From CAZIDL01 sp964537825 (GTDB taxonomy: Bacteria > Bacteroidota > Bacteroidia > Flavobacteriales_D > CAYVSK01): a stretch of 47,623 nt of DNA. Made by a program: the position numbers and the translations under genes. The notes beneath the pieces are model-generated. The model was not told the origin of the DNA. It saw nothing but the letters and a program-made list of their open reading frames with translations, and did not search any database. Where the stretch lies: NCBI GenBank assembly GCA_964537825.1, contig CAZIDL010000013.1, forward strand, positions 1 through 47,623. The letters run 5' to 3'. Below are positions 9,401 to 17,524 of the stretch, one piece after another. How positions within the stretch are numbered: the first letter of the stretch is position 1; every line of letters begins with the position of its first letter.

Positions 9401-10588
9401 TCTTTTACAGGCGAGATCCAAAATGTGGACAAGGATGGGAATTGCTTTCTCACCTATTTGTCAGCGACGGCTTTAAAAGATCATAAAGGGCAGATCATCG
9501 GCTCTATGGGAATATCCCGTGATATTACGGAGATCAAAAGGGCTGAAGAAGAGCTCAGAAAGAGCGAGGAAAAGTATCGGGCCATCTATGATCAAGCCTA
9601 TATCGGTATCGCACAAGTGGACCTTCAGGGGAATTTCCTTAACGTGAACCAGCAGTTGACCGAGATCACAGGGTACAGTGAGGAGGAATTGAAGAATTTC
9701 AATTTCATAGATATAACTGCCGAAAGGGATGTGGAAAAGAGTGAAGAACTCCGGGAAGAGCTCAAAAAAAGCGGTAAGGATAGGGTTTCATTCGAGAAGC
9801 GTTACGTACACAAGAACGGATCTCTGATCGATCTGAACCTGACCGTCGCTCTCGTAAAGGACCAGAACGGGGATCCTGATTATTTCGTTTCGGTGTTCGA
9901 GGACATCACCGAACGAAAGAAGAACGAAGAGGAACTGATCCGGTCCCTCAAGGAAAAAGAGGTCTTGCTGCGCGAAGTTCATCACCGGGTGAAGAACAAC
10001 CTTCAGGTCATATCCAGCATCCTTAGTCTACAGTCCCGTTTCGTCGAGGACAACAATACCCTTCAGATCCTCCAGGAAAGCCAGAACCGCATCAGTTCCA
10101 TGGCTTTTATTCACGAGAGCCTCTATCGGACCGACGAGTTCGATTCCATCGATATGGCCCAATACATCAAAGAACTCAGCAGCAACCTGTTCCATTCTTA
10201 TCACCCAAGCAGGAAGACGGTCCGTCTGGAACACGATCTCGAGAATGTAGAGTTGAACCTGGATCAAGCTATTCCCTGTGGGCTTATCATCAATGAGCTC
10301 GTCTCCAATGCTTTGAAATATGCTTTCCCGGACCAACGAGGAGGTTATGTAAGGATCAGCCTTTCCCAGGTCGAAAAAGCGGAGGGTGACGAACAGGTTT
10401 CGATCCGGATCAGGGATAACGGAGTTGGACTCCCTGAAGATTACGAAGTGGGAGCATCCGATAGTTTAGGACTCCAGCTGGTATCCTCTCTTCTTGATCA
10501 ATTGGAGGGTGAAATACGCCTAAAACGGGATAATGGGACCGACTATTTGATTACCTTTGATAGAAGCATGAGCAATAACAACGATTGA
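6440..10588 (+). CDS. Soluble multi-PAS sensor histidine kinase (HisKA_2 type)
   Basis: A 1382-residue kinase with no transmembrane segment or signal peptide, so probably cytoplasmic. I read about nine PAS-like units: near residues 15-110, 145-255, 263-385, 387-510, 513-635, 638-765, 766-885, 917-1040 and 1041-1165, several followed by the PAC closing motif (DIT/DIS-x-RK). A coiled coil lies near 885-915. The kinase core follows: HisKA_2 motif EVHHRVKNNLQ with the histidine pair at 1181-1182, N box INELVSNALKYAF and G box DNGVGLP. HisKA_2 kinases often pair with LytTR regulators, which fits the response regulator starting directly after the stop codon (TGAATG). The number of sensory modules is exceptional; cofactors cannot be judged from sequence. 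Confidence 0.93.
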   Translation: MKKEETFPELPGDLKGTKGPILLVDGAEGRIVDLNRSVEEHFDLPAEKLRGGLFDELFHSDKKWEGLQELVLENGCYRDGPIFFEAVEQAVFINVHPLYFENGDPFYALHVDVPGRSSLKEESTDGELFQDRGIQEYLDEIIYHVGISEDGTLDPYHVSPRIVELFGIEASEFQEKMRNEALDVFYHPEDLPEIERIHRNLHDEKSPISLSYRILPQGHSEYLWVEEKIYPRFDRQGVHVENMGILRDVTEQKVVERRLLQREKHFRNLFENNLAGVFRTVPDRTIVSCNDAFVKMLGYDDQEEILGKNVEDIYEGSSDQGSFVRMVLENDGLTGHESKVILRDGRTKYFVENANPIRDDKGELRYIDGTMIDITELKEANLALKESEERYRTLVDAAIDAIFVWELRSGEIVNANQSAAKILKRDVGSILGQKVESLFSEGVNDISKELLDRIVDQEEASIIDQESELLDAEGGSIPVEVNARSFELKGERYVLGLFRDISHWQASQKALRDSEERFRILSQSTIEGILMSKEGRIIDMNDPFVEIFGFGSREELIGRKVVDLIHPDHQKEGELRLHGKGRNDLIEAKGVRKDGTVIDVEAKGEFIPYHGEEIRVTVVHDITQRKRVEKERQERERAMSTLLGNLPGIAYRCRNDPDWTMEFISQGCEELLGFHPEQLIGNRDRSYGQLVHEKDQDRIWQMVQEAVSKGEQFDLQYRIRTASGYIRTVWERGEAVDVDEGTGHTILEGFITDISKRVEYEKELEKSQKRYRDLIENSPYGTILHREGEVIYLNEMAKRVFGLNSIEEAPSRNILDYIDPEYYQLIRERMDRVKKGEDLPFIEVAGTLPHGKGRIEIETKIDMIEYQGEKVFHTAFRDITREKQLERQKMRAEVAEEYNKQLEKEIEEHKRTHKKLKDSQEFTRSVIDSSLDMIIASDPEGRITVFNDAAKEQFGYSMEEALNMRSMELFRDPEVKEMVARSIEEKGSFTGEIQNVDKDGNCFLTYLSATALKDHKGQIIGSMGISRDITEIKRAEEELRKSEEKYRAIYDQAYIGIAQVDLQGNFLNVNQQLTEITGYSEEELKNFNFIDITAERDVEKSEELREELKKSGKDRVSFEKRYVHKNGSLIDLNLTVALVKDQNGDPDYFVSVFEDITERKKNEEELIRSLKEKEVLLREVHHRVKNNLQVISSILSLQSRFVEDNNTLQILQESQNRISSMAFIHESLYRTDEFDSIDMAQYIKELSSNLFHSYHPSRKTVRLEHDLENVELNLDQAIPCGLIINELVSNALKYAFPDQRGGYVRISLSQVEKAEGDEQVSIRIRDNGVGLPEDYEVGASDSLGLQLVSSLLDQLEGEIRLKRDNGTDYLITFDRSMSNNND

Positions 10589-11341
10589 ATGTCAAGGACT
10601 AAGGTACTTATCGTAGAGGACGAGAGCATCGTTGCCAAGGATATCCAGCAAAGTCTTGAAAAACTGGGTTATGAAGTCATCGGTACGGCCCCTACAGGTG
10701 AGAACGCCGTTACCTTAGCCCTTGAACAACATCCGGAGGTCGTCCTCATGGATATTATGCTCAAAGGGGAGAAGAACGGGGTAGAAGCTGCTGATGAGAT
10801 CCGGGCGAATCTCGACATACCTGTCATATACCTTACAGCCTACGCTGACGAGAACACCCTTTCCAAGGCGAAGGTCACGGAACCATACGGGTACATCATC
10901 AAACCCTTTAAGGAGGTCGATCTGCACACGACCATCGAGATGGCCCTCTATAAGCACGGCAAGGAAAGCGAGGTCCGGAAAGAACGCGATCTTCTTTACC
11001 AGATCATGGACAGCCGTGACCCCGGGGATCGGATCTTTGTGAAGTCCAAACACGGTCTCGTGAAATTAAACGCTGATGACGTCTACTACATCGAGGCCTT
11101 GAAGGACTACGTCGTAATAAATACCGGCGATACCCGATATACGGTCCACTCCACGATGAAGGACATCGAAAAGAAGATCCCGTCGGACCGTTTCCTAAGG
11201 GTTCATCGATCCTATATCGTTAACCTGGATAAGATCGATCGGATCGAGCAGAATCACGTGATCCTTCAGAAAGACCGGAAGACCATGCCGATCGGTGGAG
11301 CTTACAAGGATTCCCTTCAGGAAAGGATCAACCTGATCTGA
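10589..11341 (+). CDS. LytTR-family response regulator
   Basis: A 250-residue two-component regulator. The receiver domain (residues 1-120) has the acidic pocket E10/D11, phospho-acceptor D55 in VVLMDIML, and K105 in YGYIIKPF. The output domain (about 145-250) is a LytTR DNA-binding domain with the typical DVYYIEALKDYVVI and FLRVHRSYIVNLDKI segments. It is predicted to be phosphorylated by the PAS kinase immediately upstream and to activate genes whose promoters carry LytTR direct repeats. Its ATG follows the kinase stop codon with no gap. Its own TGA abuts the stop codon of the oppositely oriented rnr gene with 0 bp between them. Confidence 0.95.
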   Translation: MSRTKVLIVEDESIVAKDIQQSLEKLGYEVIGTAPTGENAVTLALEQHPEVVLMDIMLKGEKNGVEAADEIRANLDIPVIYLTAYADENTLSKAKVTEPYGYIIKPFKEVDLHTTIEMALYKHGKESEVRKERDLLYQIMDSRDPGDRIFVKSKHGLVKLNADDVYYIEALKDYVVINTGDTRYTVHSTMKDIEKKIPSDRFLRVHRSYIVNLDKIDRIEQNHVILQKDRKTMPIGGAYKDSLQERINLI

Positions 11342-11365
11342 TCAGTCCTTCCCTTCACTGATCAG
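11338..11365. terminator. Hairpin spanning abutting convergent stop codons
   Basis: Two copies of the 8-bp palindrome CTGATCAG (11338-11345 and 11358-11365) can pair across a 12-nt loop. The first copy contains both stop codons, of the LytTR gene on the plus strand and rnr on the minus strand, within TGATCA. No T run follows on either strand, so if it acts in termination it would be factor-dependent or serve as an mRNA 3' end stabiliser. Confidence 0.35.
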
Positions 11366-13489
11366 GGTCAGGTCCAGTTCCTTACGCTCCAGGTCTGCAC
11401 CGGCCACCCGCACATCCAGTTCATCCCCGATATCGAATTGCCGTCCCGTGCGATCACCGATGATCCGATAATTCTTCTGATCGAAATAATAGAGGTCATC
11501 GTCGATATCTTTCAGACGGATCAATCCTTCGCACTTGCTTTCCTTGAGCTCCACGAAGAGTCCCCAATCGGTGATCCCGCTCACCAGGCCGCGGAGATCC
11601 TCTCCCACTTTATCCTTTAGATATTCCACCTGTTTGTATTTGATCGAGTCGCGTTCTGCGTCCGTGGCTTTCTTTTCCATCGAGGAAGCATGAACGCAGA
11701 TCTCCTCCAGATCATCCTTGTTAGCGGTCTTTCCTTCGGTCAGGAAGTGTTGGAGGGTTCGGTGAACGATGAGGTCCGGGTAACGACGGATAGGGGATGT
11801 GAAGTGGGTATAGTATTCGAAGGCGAGCCCGTAGTGTCCGATGTTATCGGTGCTGTAGACGGCTTTAGCCATCGATCGGATGGCCATGTAGGAAATAACG
11901 CTTTCCTCCGGAGAACCCTTGACGTCGTGCAAAAGCTTATTGATGGCATAAGAAGCTGACTTGCCAGGTTTGAAATGAAGCTTGTATCCGAATTTGCTGA
12001 CGAAACTCCGAAGGACTTTGAGCTTTTCCTCATCGGGTGTATCGTGCACCCGGTATAAGAAAGGGAGAGGCTCCTGGCGGTTACCCACAAAGGCGGCCAC
12101 GCGCCGATTGGCAAGGAGCATCATATCCTCTATCAATCGGTTCGCCTCCTGCACCATCTTTGGGATGATGCTGACAGGCTTTCCCTCTTCATCCAGCTCG
12201 AACCTCACCTCCTCGCTCTCGATCTCGAGCGAACCGTGTTCCAATCTTTCCTTTCGGAGGGCTTTGGCCAGTTCGTTCGTCGCATCCAGTTCTTCTTTCA
12301 TAGGCCCATCCTGTTCGTTATCTAGAACAGCCTGAGCCTCGTCATAAGTAAATCGGTTGTCGGAACGGGTGACCGTCTTTCCGAACCATTCTTTCTTCAC
12401 GTGTCCTTTATCGTCCAGTTGAAAGACCGCTGAGAAGGTCAGCTTATCCTCCTCCGGGCGCAGGGAACAAACCCCGTTCGAAAGGCGCTCCGGCAGCATG
12501 GGGACGACCCGGTCGACCAGATAGACCGAGGTGGCACGGTCGTAAGCTTCCTGTTCGATCAGCGATCCGGGCTGAACGTAATGGGAGACGTCCGCAATGT
12601 GGATCCCTACCTCGTGAAGCCCGTCGCCCAAGGATCTGTAACTGATGGCATCGTCGAAGTCCTTGGCATCCTCCGGATCGATCGTAAAGGTCGGGGTATT
12701 TCTCATATCGTGCCTTTTTCCGATCTCTTCCTCCGTTATACCTTCCTGAATGCCCTCTGCAGTTTCCAGGACCTTTTGCCCGAATTCAGCTGGTAGGCCG
12801 TGATCGGCGAGAATAGCGTGCATTTCGACCTCGTGTTCGCCCGGCTTCCCAAGCACTTCGGTCACTTTGCCAAAGGGGCTCGATGCCTCGGGCGGCCAGT
12901 CCGTGATCGTTGCGATCGCTTTGTCACCGTTCTTACCTTCCCCTAAGCGGTTCAGTGGAATGTAGATATCCACCTGCATCTTTTCGTGGTCCGGTACGAG
13001 AAAGGCGAATTCTTCGAAGACCTCCAGCACGCCAACGAAAGAATCGCGAGCACGCTCCAGGATCTCCACCACTTCCCCTTCAGGCTTCTTGTCCTTGCTC
13101 CTTGCGAAAAGGTAGACTTTCACGCTGTCTTCATCGAGGGCCGTGTTCAGGTCTTTGGGAGCAATGTATACGTCGTTCTCGATCTCTTCCGATATAACGT
13201 AGGCCGCTCCTCGTTTTGTCATGTCGACCTTCCCTTTGATGTAAGCGATCCTGGGTCGGTGCTTGTAACTACCCCGGCCTTTTTTCACGATCTGCTCGTC
13301 CTGTACCATTTCCTTTAGGACCTTTCCCAGGGTTTGCTGTTGATCGTCCTGGCTCAACCCCAGCCGGGAAGCCAGTTGCTTCGGATTGAACGGACGGGAG
13401 GGTTCGTTCTTGAAGATCTCCAGAAGACCTTTCTTAAGTTGTTTTTTGAACTTCCCCTGCCCTTTCTGTTTCTTTTGTTTTTTACCCAT
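11342..13489 (-). CDS. rnr: Ribonuclease R
   Basis: A 715-residue 3'-to-5' processive exoribonuclease of the RNase II/R family, which degrades structured RNA and defective mRNA. Domains in order: a lysine-rich tip, an N-terminal winged-helix segment (about residues 15-70), cold-shock-like OB domains (about 75-230), the RNB catalytic domain (about 255-580) with the metal-binding aspartates of the TIDPEDAKDFDDAIS motif, and a C-terminal S1 domain (about 625-710, GLVSGITDWGLFVELKES). Length fits the family (700-810). The ATG at 13489 gives the usual basic start. It is transcribed alone, divergently from ferritin. Confidence 0.96.
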   Translation of the reverse strand: MGKKQKKQKGQGKFKKQLKKGLLEIFKNEPSRPFNPKQLASRLGLSQDDQQQTLGKVLKEMVQDEQIVKKGRGSYKHRPRIAYIKGKVDMTKRGAAYVISEEIENDVYIAPKDLNTALDEDSVKVYLFARSKDKKPEGEVVEILERARDSFVGVLEVFEEFAFLVPDHEKMQVDIYIPLNRLGEGKNGDKAIATITDWPPEASSPFGKVTEVLGKPGEHEVEMHAILADHGLPAEFGQKVLETAEGIQEGITEEEIGKRHDMRNTPTFTIDPEDAKDFDDAISYRSLGDGLHEVGIHIADVSHYVQPGSLIEQEAYDRATSVYLVDRVVPMLPERLSNGVCSLRPEEDKLTFSAVFQLDDKGHVKKEWFGKTVTRSDNRFTYDEAQAVLDNEQDGPMKEELDATNELAKALRKERLEHGSLEIESEEVRFELDEEGKPVSIIPKMVQEANRLIEDMMLLANRRVAAFVGNRQEPLPFLYRVHDTPDEEKLKVLRSFVSKFGYKLHFKPGKSASYAINKLLHDVKGSPEESVISYMAIRSMAKAVYSTDNIGHYGLAFEYYTHFTSPIRRYPDLIVHRTLQHFLTEGKTANKDDLEEICVHASSMEKKATDAERDSIKYKQVEYLKDKVGEDLRGLVSGITDWGLFVELKESKCEGLIRLKDIDDDLYYFDQKNYRIIGDRTGRQFDIGDELDVRVAGADLERKELDLTLISEGKD

Positions 13490-13584
13490 ATTTTCTATCG
13501 TCGTGCGTGTAACAGTAACAGGGTTATCGCTTTGGGCCGCGTAGGATCTTTCTCCATTTATCCCTGTCGGTGTCCAAAGAAGCG

Positions 13585-13592
13585 TAATTTCG
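13585..13592 (+). promoter_or_regulatory. Possible -7 element for ferritin
   Basis: The sequence TAATTTCG matches TAnnTTTG at all but one position and lies 33 nt before the ferritin ATG. No -33 TTG is evident. No iron-responsive operator could be recognised by eye. Confidence 0.3.
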
Positions 13593-13624
13593 TTCGAGGA
13601 TCGAAACCGAAAAACTGAAAAGTC

Positions 13625-14140
13625 ATGCTGTCCAAGAAGATCGAAAAGTTACTTAACGCACAGGTCGCCATCGAAGCAGAAGCGTCTCAGTTCTATCTCG
13701 CCATGGCGTCCTGGGCCGAGGCCCAAGGTTACAATGGCACGGCCAAGTTCCTTTTCACGCATTCCGATGAGGAACGGATGCACATGCTGAAGCTGATCCA
13801 TTTCATCAACGAGCGAGGAGGGCATGCGCTCGTTCCACGATTGGAAAAGCCCGAGTCCGATTTCACTTCGCTCGGAAAGATCTTTCAGAAAGTTCTCGAT
13901 CACGAGATCCAAGTGACCGAGCACATCAATGATATCGTTGCCAAGTGCCTCGATGAGAAGGACTACACCACGCACAATTTCATGCAGTGGTACGTGGCCG
14001 AGCAGGTCGAAGAAGAATCGCTCGCCCGGGATATTCTCGACAAGCTCAACATGATCGGGAACGACAAAGCAGGTCTCTACCTCTTCGATCGCGATCTGGA
14101 AAATCACAAACACGGGGACGGGGAAGCTTCACAGAACTGA
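13625..14140 (+). CDS. ftnA: Non-haem bacterial ferritin
   Basis: A 171-residue iron-storage ferritin that oxidises Fe(II) and stores it as a mineral inside a 24-subunit shell. The ferroxidase ligands of E. coli FtnA are present at the same numbering: E17, E50 and H53 (DEERMH), E94 (LDHEIQ), Q127 and E130 (EQVEEE). There is no methionine ligand of the bacterioferritin type, so a haem-free ferritin is preferred. It is a single-gene unit: divergent from rnr and followed by a perfect hairpin across its stop codon. Confidence 0.96.
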   Translation: MLSKKIEKLLNAQVAIEAEASQFYLAMASWAEAQGYNGTAKFLFTHSDEERMHMLKLIHFINERGGHALVPRLEKPESDFTSLGKIFQKVLDHEIQVTEHINDIVAKCLDEKDYTTHNFMQWYVAEQVEEESLARDILDKLNMIGNDKAGLYLFDRDLENHKHGDGEASQN

Positions 14141-14148
14141 AGCTTCCC
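14121..14148 (+). terminator. Hairpin across the ferritin stop codon
   Basis: A perfect 11-bp stem, GGGAAGCTTCA (14121-14131) with TGAAGCTTCCC (14138-14148), encloses a 6-nt loop; the TGA stop begins the right arm. There is no T run after it, so it may be a weak or factor-dependent terminator or protect the mRNA 3' end. Confidence 0.5.
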
Positions 14149-14214
14149 GCTTACGCTATCCCGTATCTGGAAGGACCGTCGATAAGATGGGACGGAGTTG
14201 GGATGGGTCGGCCC

Positions 14215-14241
14215 TTTGCAGGACGGAGTTTTCTTAAATTG
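14215..14241 (+). promoter_or_regulatory. Possible promoter of the YfiR-cyclase operon
   Basis: A -33-like TTTG (14215-14218) is followed after 16 bp by TAAATTG (14235-14241), which matches TAnnTTTG less one T. It lies 26 bp before the TTG start of the YfiR-like gene, where a promoter is needed. Spacing is slightly short and the match is imperfect. Confidence 0.3.
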
Positions 14242-14267
14242 CGATCATTAGCTCCTCTTTTCCGGCT

Positions 14268-14801
14268 TTGAAAAAGCTAGTAGGAATAGCGATCAGCATT
14301 CTTTTCATTGTTCAGGCCTCAGCGCAGGCTCCGAGCAAAGACAAGGACACGCGTGCGATCCTCAAAGCTTCCTACATCTATACGTTCACCAAGCAGGTTG
14401 ATTGGCCGAGTTCTTACAAAAAGGGGGATTTCAATATCGGGCTTATCGTTTCCGACGAGAACCCCAACCTATACGATTTCCTTAAGAAGAAGTACGAAGG
14501 CAAACAGATCGGAAACCAGTCCATTGCGGTCAAGAAGTACAATAGCGTTTCTGAGGTGGATCTACGTTGCAACATCCTCTTCATCGGAAGGGGAGCCTCT
14601 TCTTCGCTCAATGGTTTCAAGGCCAGGAACAAGAGCACGCTATTGGTGGCAGAACACCCTTCAGCACTGAAAAAAGGGGCCGTCATCAAATTCATGGTCC
14701 ATAACAAACAACTTCATTATGAGTTAAGCCGTAGGAATGCGGAACGTTATGGGCTTACCACCGGGAATCAGCTACGGAATCTGGCTTTTAAGGTGCATTG
14801 A
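14268..14801 (+). CDS. YfiR-like (DUF4154) periplasmic protein
   Basis: A 177-residue exported protein with a signal peptide (MKKLVGIAISILFIVQASAQ). The mature part matches the YfiR/DUF4154 family: RAILKASYIYTFTKQVDWP near the N-terminus, a central CNILFIGRG segment and a C-terminal VIKFMVHNKQLHYELSRRNAERYGL segment with closing strand LRNLAFKV. In Pseudomonas, YfiR is a periplasmic repressor of the diguanylate cyclase YfiN. No GGDEF protein is present here; the operon instead carries a HAMP-SpoIIE protein and a membrane-spanning class III cyclase, either of which could be its partner (inference). The frame has no ATG before the signal peptide, so TTG at 14268 is the start. The next gene follows after 5 bp. 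Confidence 0.85.
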   Translation: MKKLVGIAISILFIVQASAQAPSKDKDTRAILKASYIYTFTKQVDWPSSYKKGDFNIGLIVSDENPNLYDFLKKKYEGKQIGNQSIAVKKYNSVSEVDLRCNILFIGRGASSSLNGFKARNKSTLLVAEHPSALKKGAVIKFMVHNKQLHYELSRRNAERYGLTTGNQLRNLAFKVH

Positions 14802-14806
14802 TCTTG

Positions 14807-15709
14807 TTGAAAAGGATCAACATATCGCTCGTTCTATTGCTTCTGACCTTGGGAGCATTCGGGCAAAGTGTGACCCGGAAAGCAGCGGCCCATTATCAGG
14901 AGGGGGAGCTTCAAAAAGCCCGGCAATTGATCGATAGCGCCGTCACGCTGGAAGCAGAGAAAAAGCGTGCCTACACATGGCACATCAGGGGCTTTGTTTA
15001 CAAAGACCTCCTCAAGAATATGAAGAAGCAAGAGGAGCGATTCTATACTTACCTTGATTCTTCGATCATTTCCTTTAGGAAAGCGCTCAACAAAGGGGCA
15101 GAGGGAAAAGTGAAGAAGAACAGCAAGAGCGCTCTCAACTATTTGATCGGGGAACACTTGTACAATCGGGCATTGAGAAATCTCGATACCAGCAATTACA
15201 AGCGCCCGCTCAAGCTCTTTAAACGCTACGTTGAACTTTCAAAAGAGCTTGGTCAAACCAAAGAGGACCTCAGGAATGACCTGATCGGATTCTACAACAA
15301 CCTTGGTGTGGTCTATATGAACCTCCACGAAGGGAATAAGGAACACGATAAGGAGGTCTTTAATAAAGCCCTCGAGGCTTTCGGAAAGGTTCTTGCCATC
15401 GATAGTTCGAATTACTTGGCCAATTATAATACGGCCCGAATGCATTACAACCGGGGTGTGCAGATCAATCAGGAGCTTATCTCCTCACGTGCTGACGTCA
15501 ATATCGCCATGGTTCAGAAAAAACAAAAGAAGTCGAAGGAACATTTCCAAAAGGCCCTTCCCTACATGAAGGCCGCCCACGAGCAAAGGCCGAAACGGAT
15601 CGAAACCCTTGAAGGGCTTTCAGGGATCTATTACAGCCTGAACAATGACGAGCGGTCGAAATATTACAAGGAATTGAAGCAGAAGATCCTTAAAGAACGG
15701 AATAATTGA
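14807..15709 (+). CDS. Exported TPR protein
   Basis: About 300 residues, with a signal peptide (MKRINISLVLLLLTLGAFGQ) and then helical tetratricopeptide repeats, e.g. AAHYQEGELQKARQLIDSAV near the N-terminus, a VVYMNLHEGNKEHDKEVFNKALEAFGKVL repeat in the middle and a repeat near the C-terminus with the pattern LPYMKAAHEQRPKRIETLEGL. It should be a periplasmic protein-protein interaction scaffold. The start is a TTG: at 14807 by signal-peptide shape, with in-frame TTGs at 14804 and 14798 as alternatives; no ATG is available. It is the second gene of the YfiR-cyclase operon. Its partner is unknown; the operon suggests the sensor domains of the SpoIIE or cyclase receptors. Confidence 0.8.
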   Translation: MKRINISLVLLLLTLGAFGQSVTRKAAAHYQEGELQKARQLIDSAVTLEAEKKRAYTWHIRGFVYKDLLKNMKKQEERFYTYLDSSIISFRKALNKGAEGKVKKNSKSALNYLIGEHLYNRALRNLDTSNYKRPLKLFKRYVELSKELGQTKEDLRNDLIGFYNNLGVVYMNLHEGNKEHDKEVFNKALEAFGKVLAIDSSNYLANYNTARMHYNRGVQINQELISSRADVNIAMVQKKQKKSKEHFQKALPYMKAAHEQRPKRIETLEGLSGIYYSLNNDERSKYYKELKQKILKERNN

Positions 15710-15717
15710 TCTGATCC

Positions 15718-17508
15718 TTGGGCTTTCGTTTCACCATAGGAAGAAAGATCTTCACCGGTTTCGGGATCTTCATTTTCTTTATCGTACTTGTCCTGTATTT
15801 CACGAATGATGCGCTGGATAAGAGCCGTTCCATCAATCGTCAGATCAGTGAGATCTACAGTCCTTCCCTCGATGAGCTTCAGGAACTGAAACTGAAGATC
15901 GCCCGTTCGCAGATGCTCATCACTTATTGGGGACTGGTGCAGAGCCGGAGCGATAACCTGAACAAGCAGCAACTACAACGGCTGATCGAAGAGGAGTGGC
16001 CATCCCTTCGGGATACGCTGAACACCCTTTCCCAACATTGGAGCAATAAAAAGGAGGAAGGATATTCCAAAACGCGGGTCGAGCAATTGAAGTCCATCTT
16101 TGCGGACATCGATACCCTTTTTCAGGTCCACAGCACCATCCAGAAAGCCCTCCCGAGCTTCGATAGTTACAATCAACCAGCCAACAGGTTCAGGGTCCGC
16201 CCGAAAGTGGAAAGCGGAGGAGCGGTTCACACTCAGACCAAGGAGATCCTGATGAAGCTCGATCAACTGATCGGGCGGCAGAAAAAGACCACCCGGAAAG
16301 TGCGGGGTAAGATGATCGCCTCCTTCGACACCCTGCAGTTCCTCGTCCGTTATGTGGGGGTGATCCTGATCATCGTGGGGCTACTGATCGCGATCTTCAC
16401 CGTCCGTTCCATCGTGCGCCCGGTGCAGGACCTTAAACGTATCCTTCTTTCGCTAGGAAAGGGAATATTCCCTGAGCATCGCATCAAACCTACCAACGAT
16501 GAGATCGGGGAGATGTCCGAAGCCCTCAACGACCTTGTCGATGGCCTGAAGCGTACCACGGATTTCTCCAAACAGGTTGGTGCCGGCAATTTCGATTATG
16601 AGTTCCAACCCTTGAGCCCCCATGATACGCTAGGCCACGCACTCCTCAAGATGAGGGACGATCTCGCAGAGAACGAACGGATCCTCGAGGAAAAGGTCCG
16701 GCAGCGTACGCAAGAGGTGGTGGAACAGAAACAAAAGGTCGAAGGGCTCTACAAGGACCTCACCGATAGCATTCGCTACGCCAAACGGCTTCAGAGCTCC
16801 ATCCTTCCTTCTGATCAGTGGATCGAAAAGGAACTCCCCTCCTGCTTCGTTCTTTTCAAACCCAAGGACATCGTATCCGGTGATTTCTATTGGTTCGAGA
16901 AGACCGACGATGGGAAGGTCATCTTTTCAGCCGTTGATTGTACCGGTCATGGAGTGCCTGGTGCTTTCATGAGCCTCGTCGGGCACAATGGGCTTCACCA
17001 AGCCGTGAACGAACACCGGTATGAAAAGCCGGGCCAGATCCTGGACGATCTTAACAGGTCAGCCCAAAGGGCCCTTACGCGGACGAACGAAGGTGAATCC
17101 GTTAACGACGGGATGGATATGGCCCTTTGTACCCTGGACAAGCAGGAACGGAAAGTTCAGTTCGCAGGGGCCAACAATCCCCTCTATCTCATCCGGGACG
17201 GAGAATTGACCGAATACAAGGCCGATAAAGTCGCTATCGGTGGAGAAGGGGAACACCAATACAGCACGCAGGAGGTCGATCTTCAGAAAGGGGATCAGCT
17301 TTACGTCTTCTCGGACGGATTTCCGGACCAGTTCGGTGGACCGAAAGGGAAGAAGTTCAAATACCGTCCCTTCAAGGAGCTCCTTATATCGATCAGCGAT
17401 AAGCCTATGAAGGAGCAAAAGGATATCCTGGATCGGACCATCGAGGAATGGAAGGGGGATCTCGAGCAGATCGATGATATTCTGGTCATCGGAGTGGCCG
17501 TGGAATGA
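15718..17508 (+). CDS. HAMP-linked SpoIIE-type (PP2C) protein phosphatase
   Basis: A 596-residue inner-membrane receptor. It has TM1 (about residues 11-30), a mostly helical periplasmic sensor region (30-210), TM2 (about 212-236, VGVILIIVGLLIAIFTV), a HAMP domain (about 237-290, with PVQDLKRIL), a coiled coil (about 315-350) and a C-terminal SpoIIE/PP2C phosphatase domain (about 352-595). Metal-binding aspartates sit in VSGDFYW (D389), VDCTGHGVPGAF (D407), SDGFPDQFGG and QIDDILVIG. Such enzymes usually dephosphorylate Ser/Thr on anti-anti-sigma (STAS) proteins; no STAS or anti-sigma kinase gene is visible nearby. The start is TTG at 15718, 8 bp after the previous stop codon. Its catalytic domain closely resembles that of the protein at 22416-24602. 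Confidence 0.93.
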   Translation: MGFRFTIGRKIFTGFGIFIFFIVLVLYFTNDALDKSRSINRQISEIYSPSLDELQELKLKIARSQMLITYWGLVQSRSDNLNKQQLQRLIEEEWPSLRDTLNTLSQHWSNKKEEGYSKTRVEQLKSIFADIDTLFQVHSTIQKALPSFDSYNQPANRFRVRPKVESGGAVHTQTKEILMKLDQLIGRQKKTTRKVRGKMIASFDTLQFLVRYVGVILIIVGLLIAIFTVRSIVRPVQDLKRILLSLGKGIFPEHRIKPTNDEIGEMSEALNDLVDGLKRTTDFSKQVGAGNFDYEFQPLSPHDTLGHALLKMRDDLAENERILEEKVRQRTQEVVEQKQKVEGLYKDLTDSIRYAKRLQSSILPSDQWIEKELPSCFVLFKPKDIVSGDFYWFEKTDDGKVIFSAVDCTGHGVPGAFMSLVGHNGLHQAVNEHRYEKPGQILDDLNRSAQRALTRTNEGESVNDGMDMALCTLDKQERKVQFAGANNPLYLIRDGELTEYKADKVAIGGEGEHQYSTQEVDLQKGDQLYVFSDGFPDQFGGPKGKKFKYRPFKELLISISDKPMKEQKDILDRTIEEWKGDLEQIDDILVIGVAVE

Positions 17509-17524
17509 AGCTTGATCGATATCG

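Noticed and set aside
14268..14801. c-di-GMP signalling suggested by the YfiR-like protein
   Set aside because: No GGDEF or EAL domain protein is present in the window; the only cyclase has class III residues specific for ATP.
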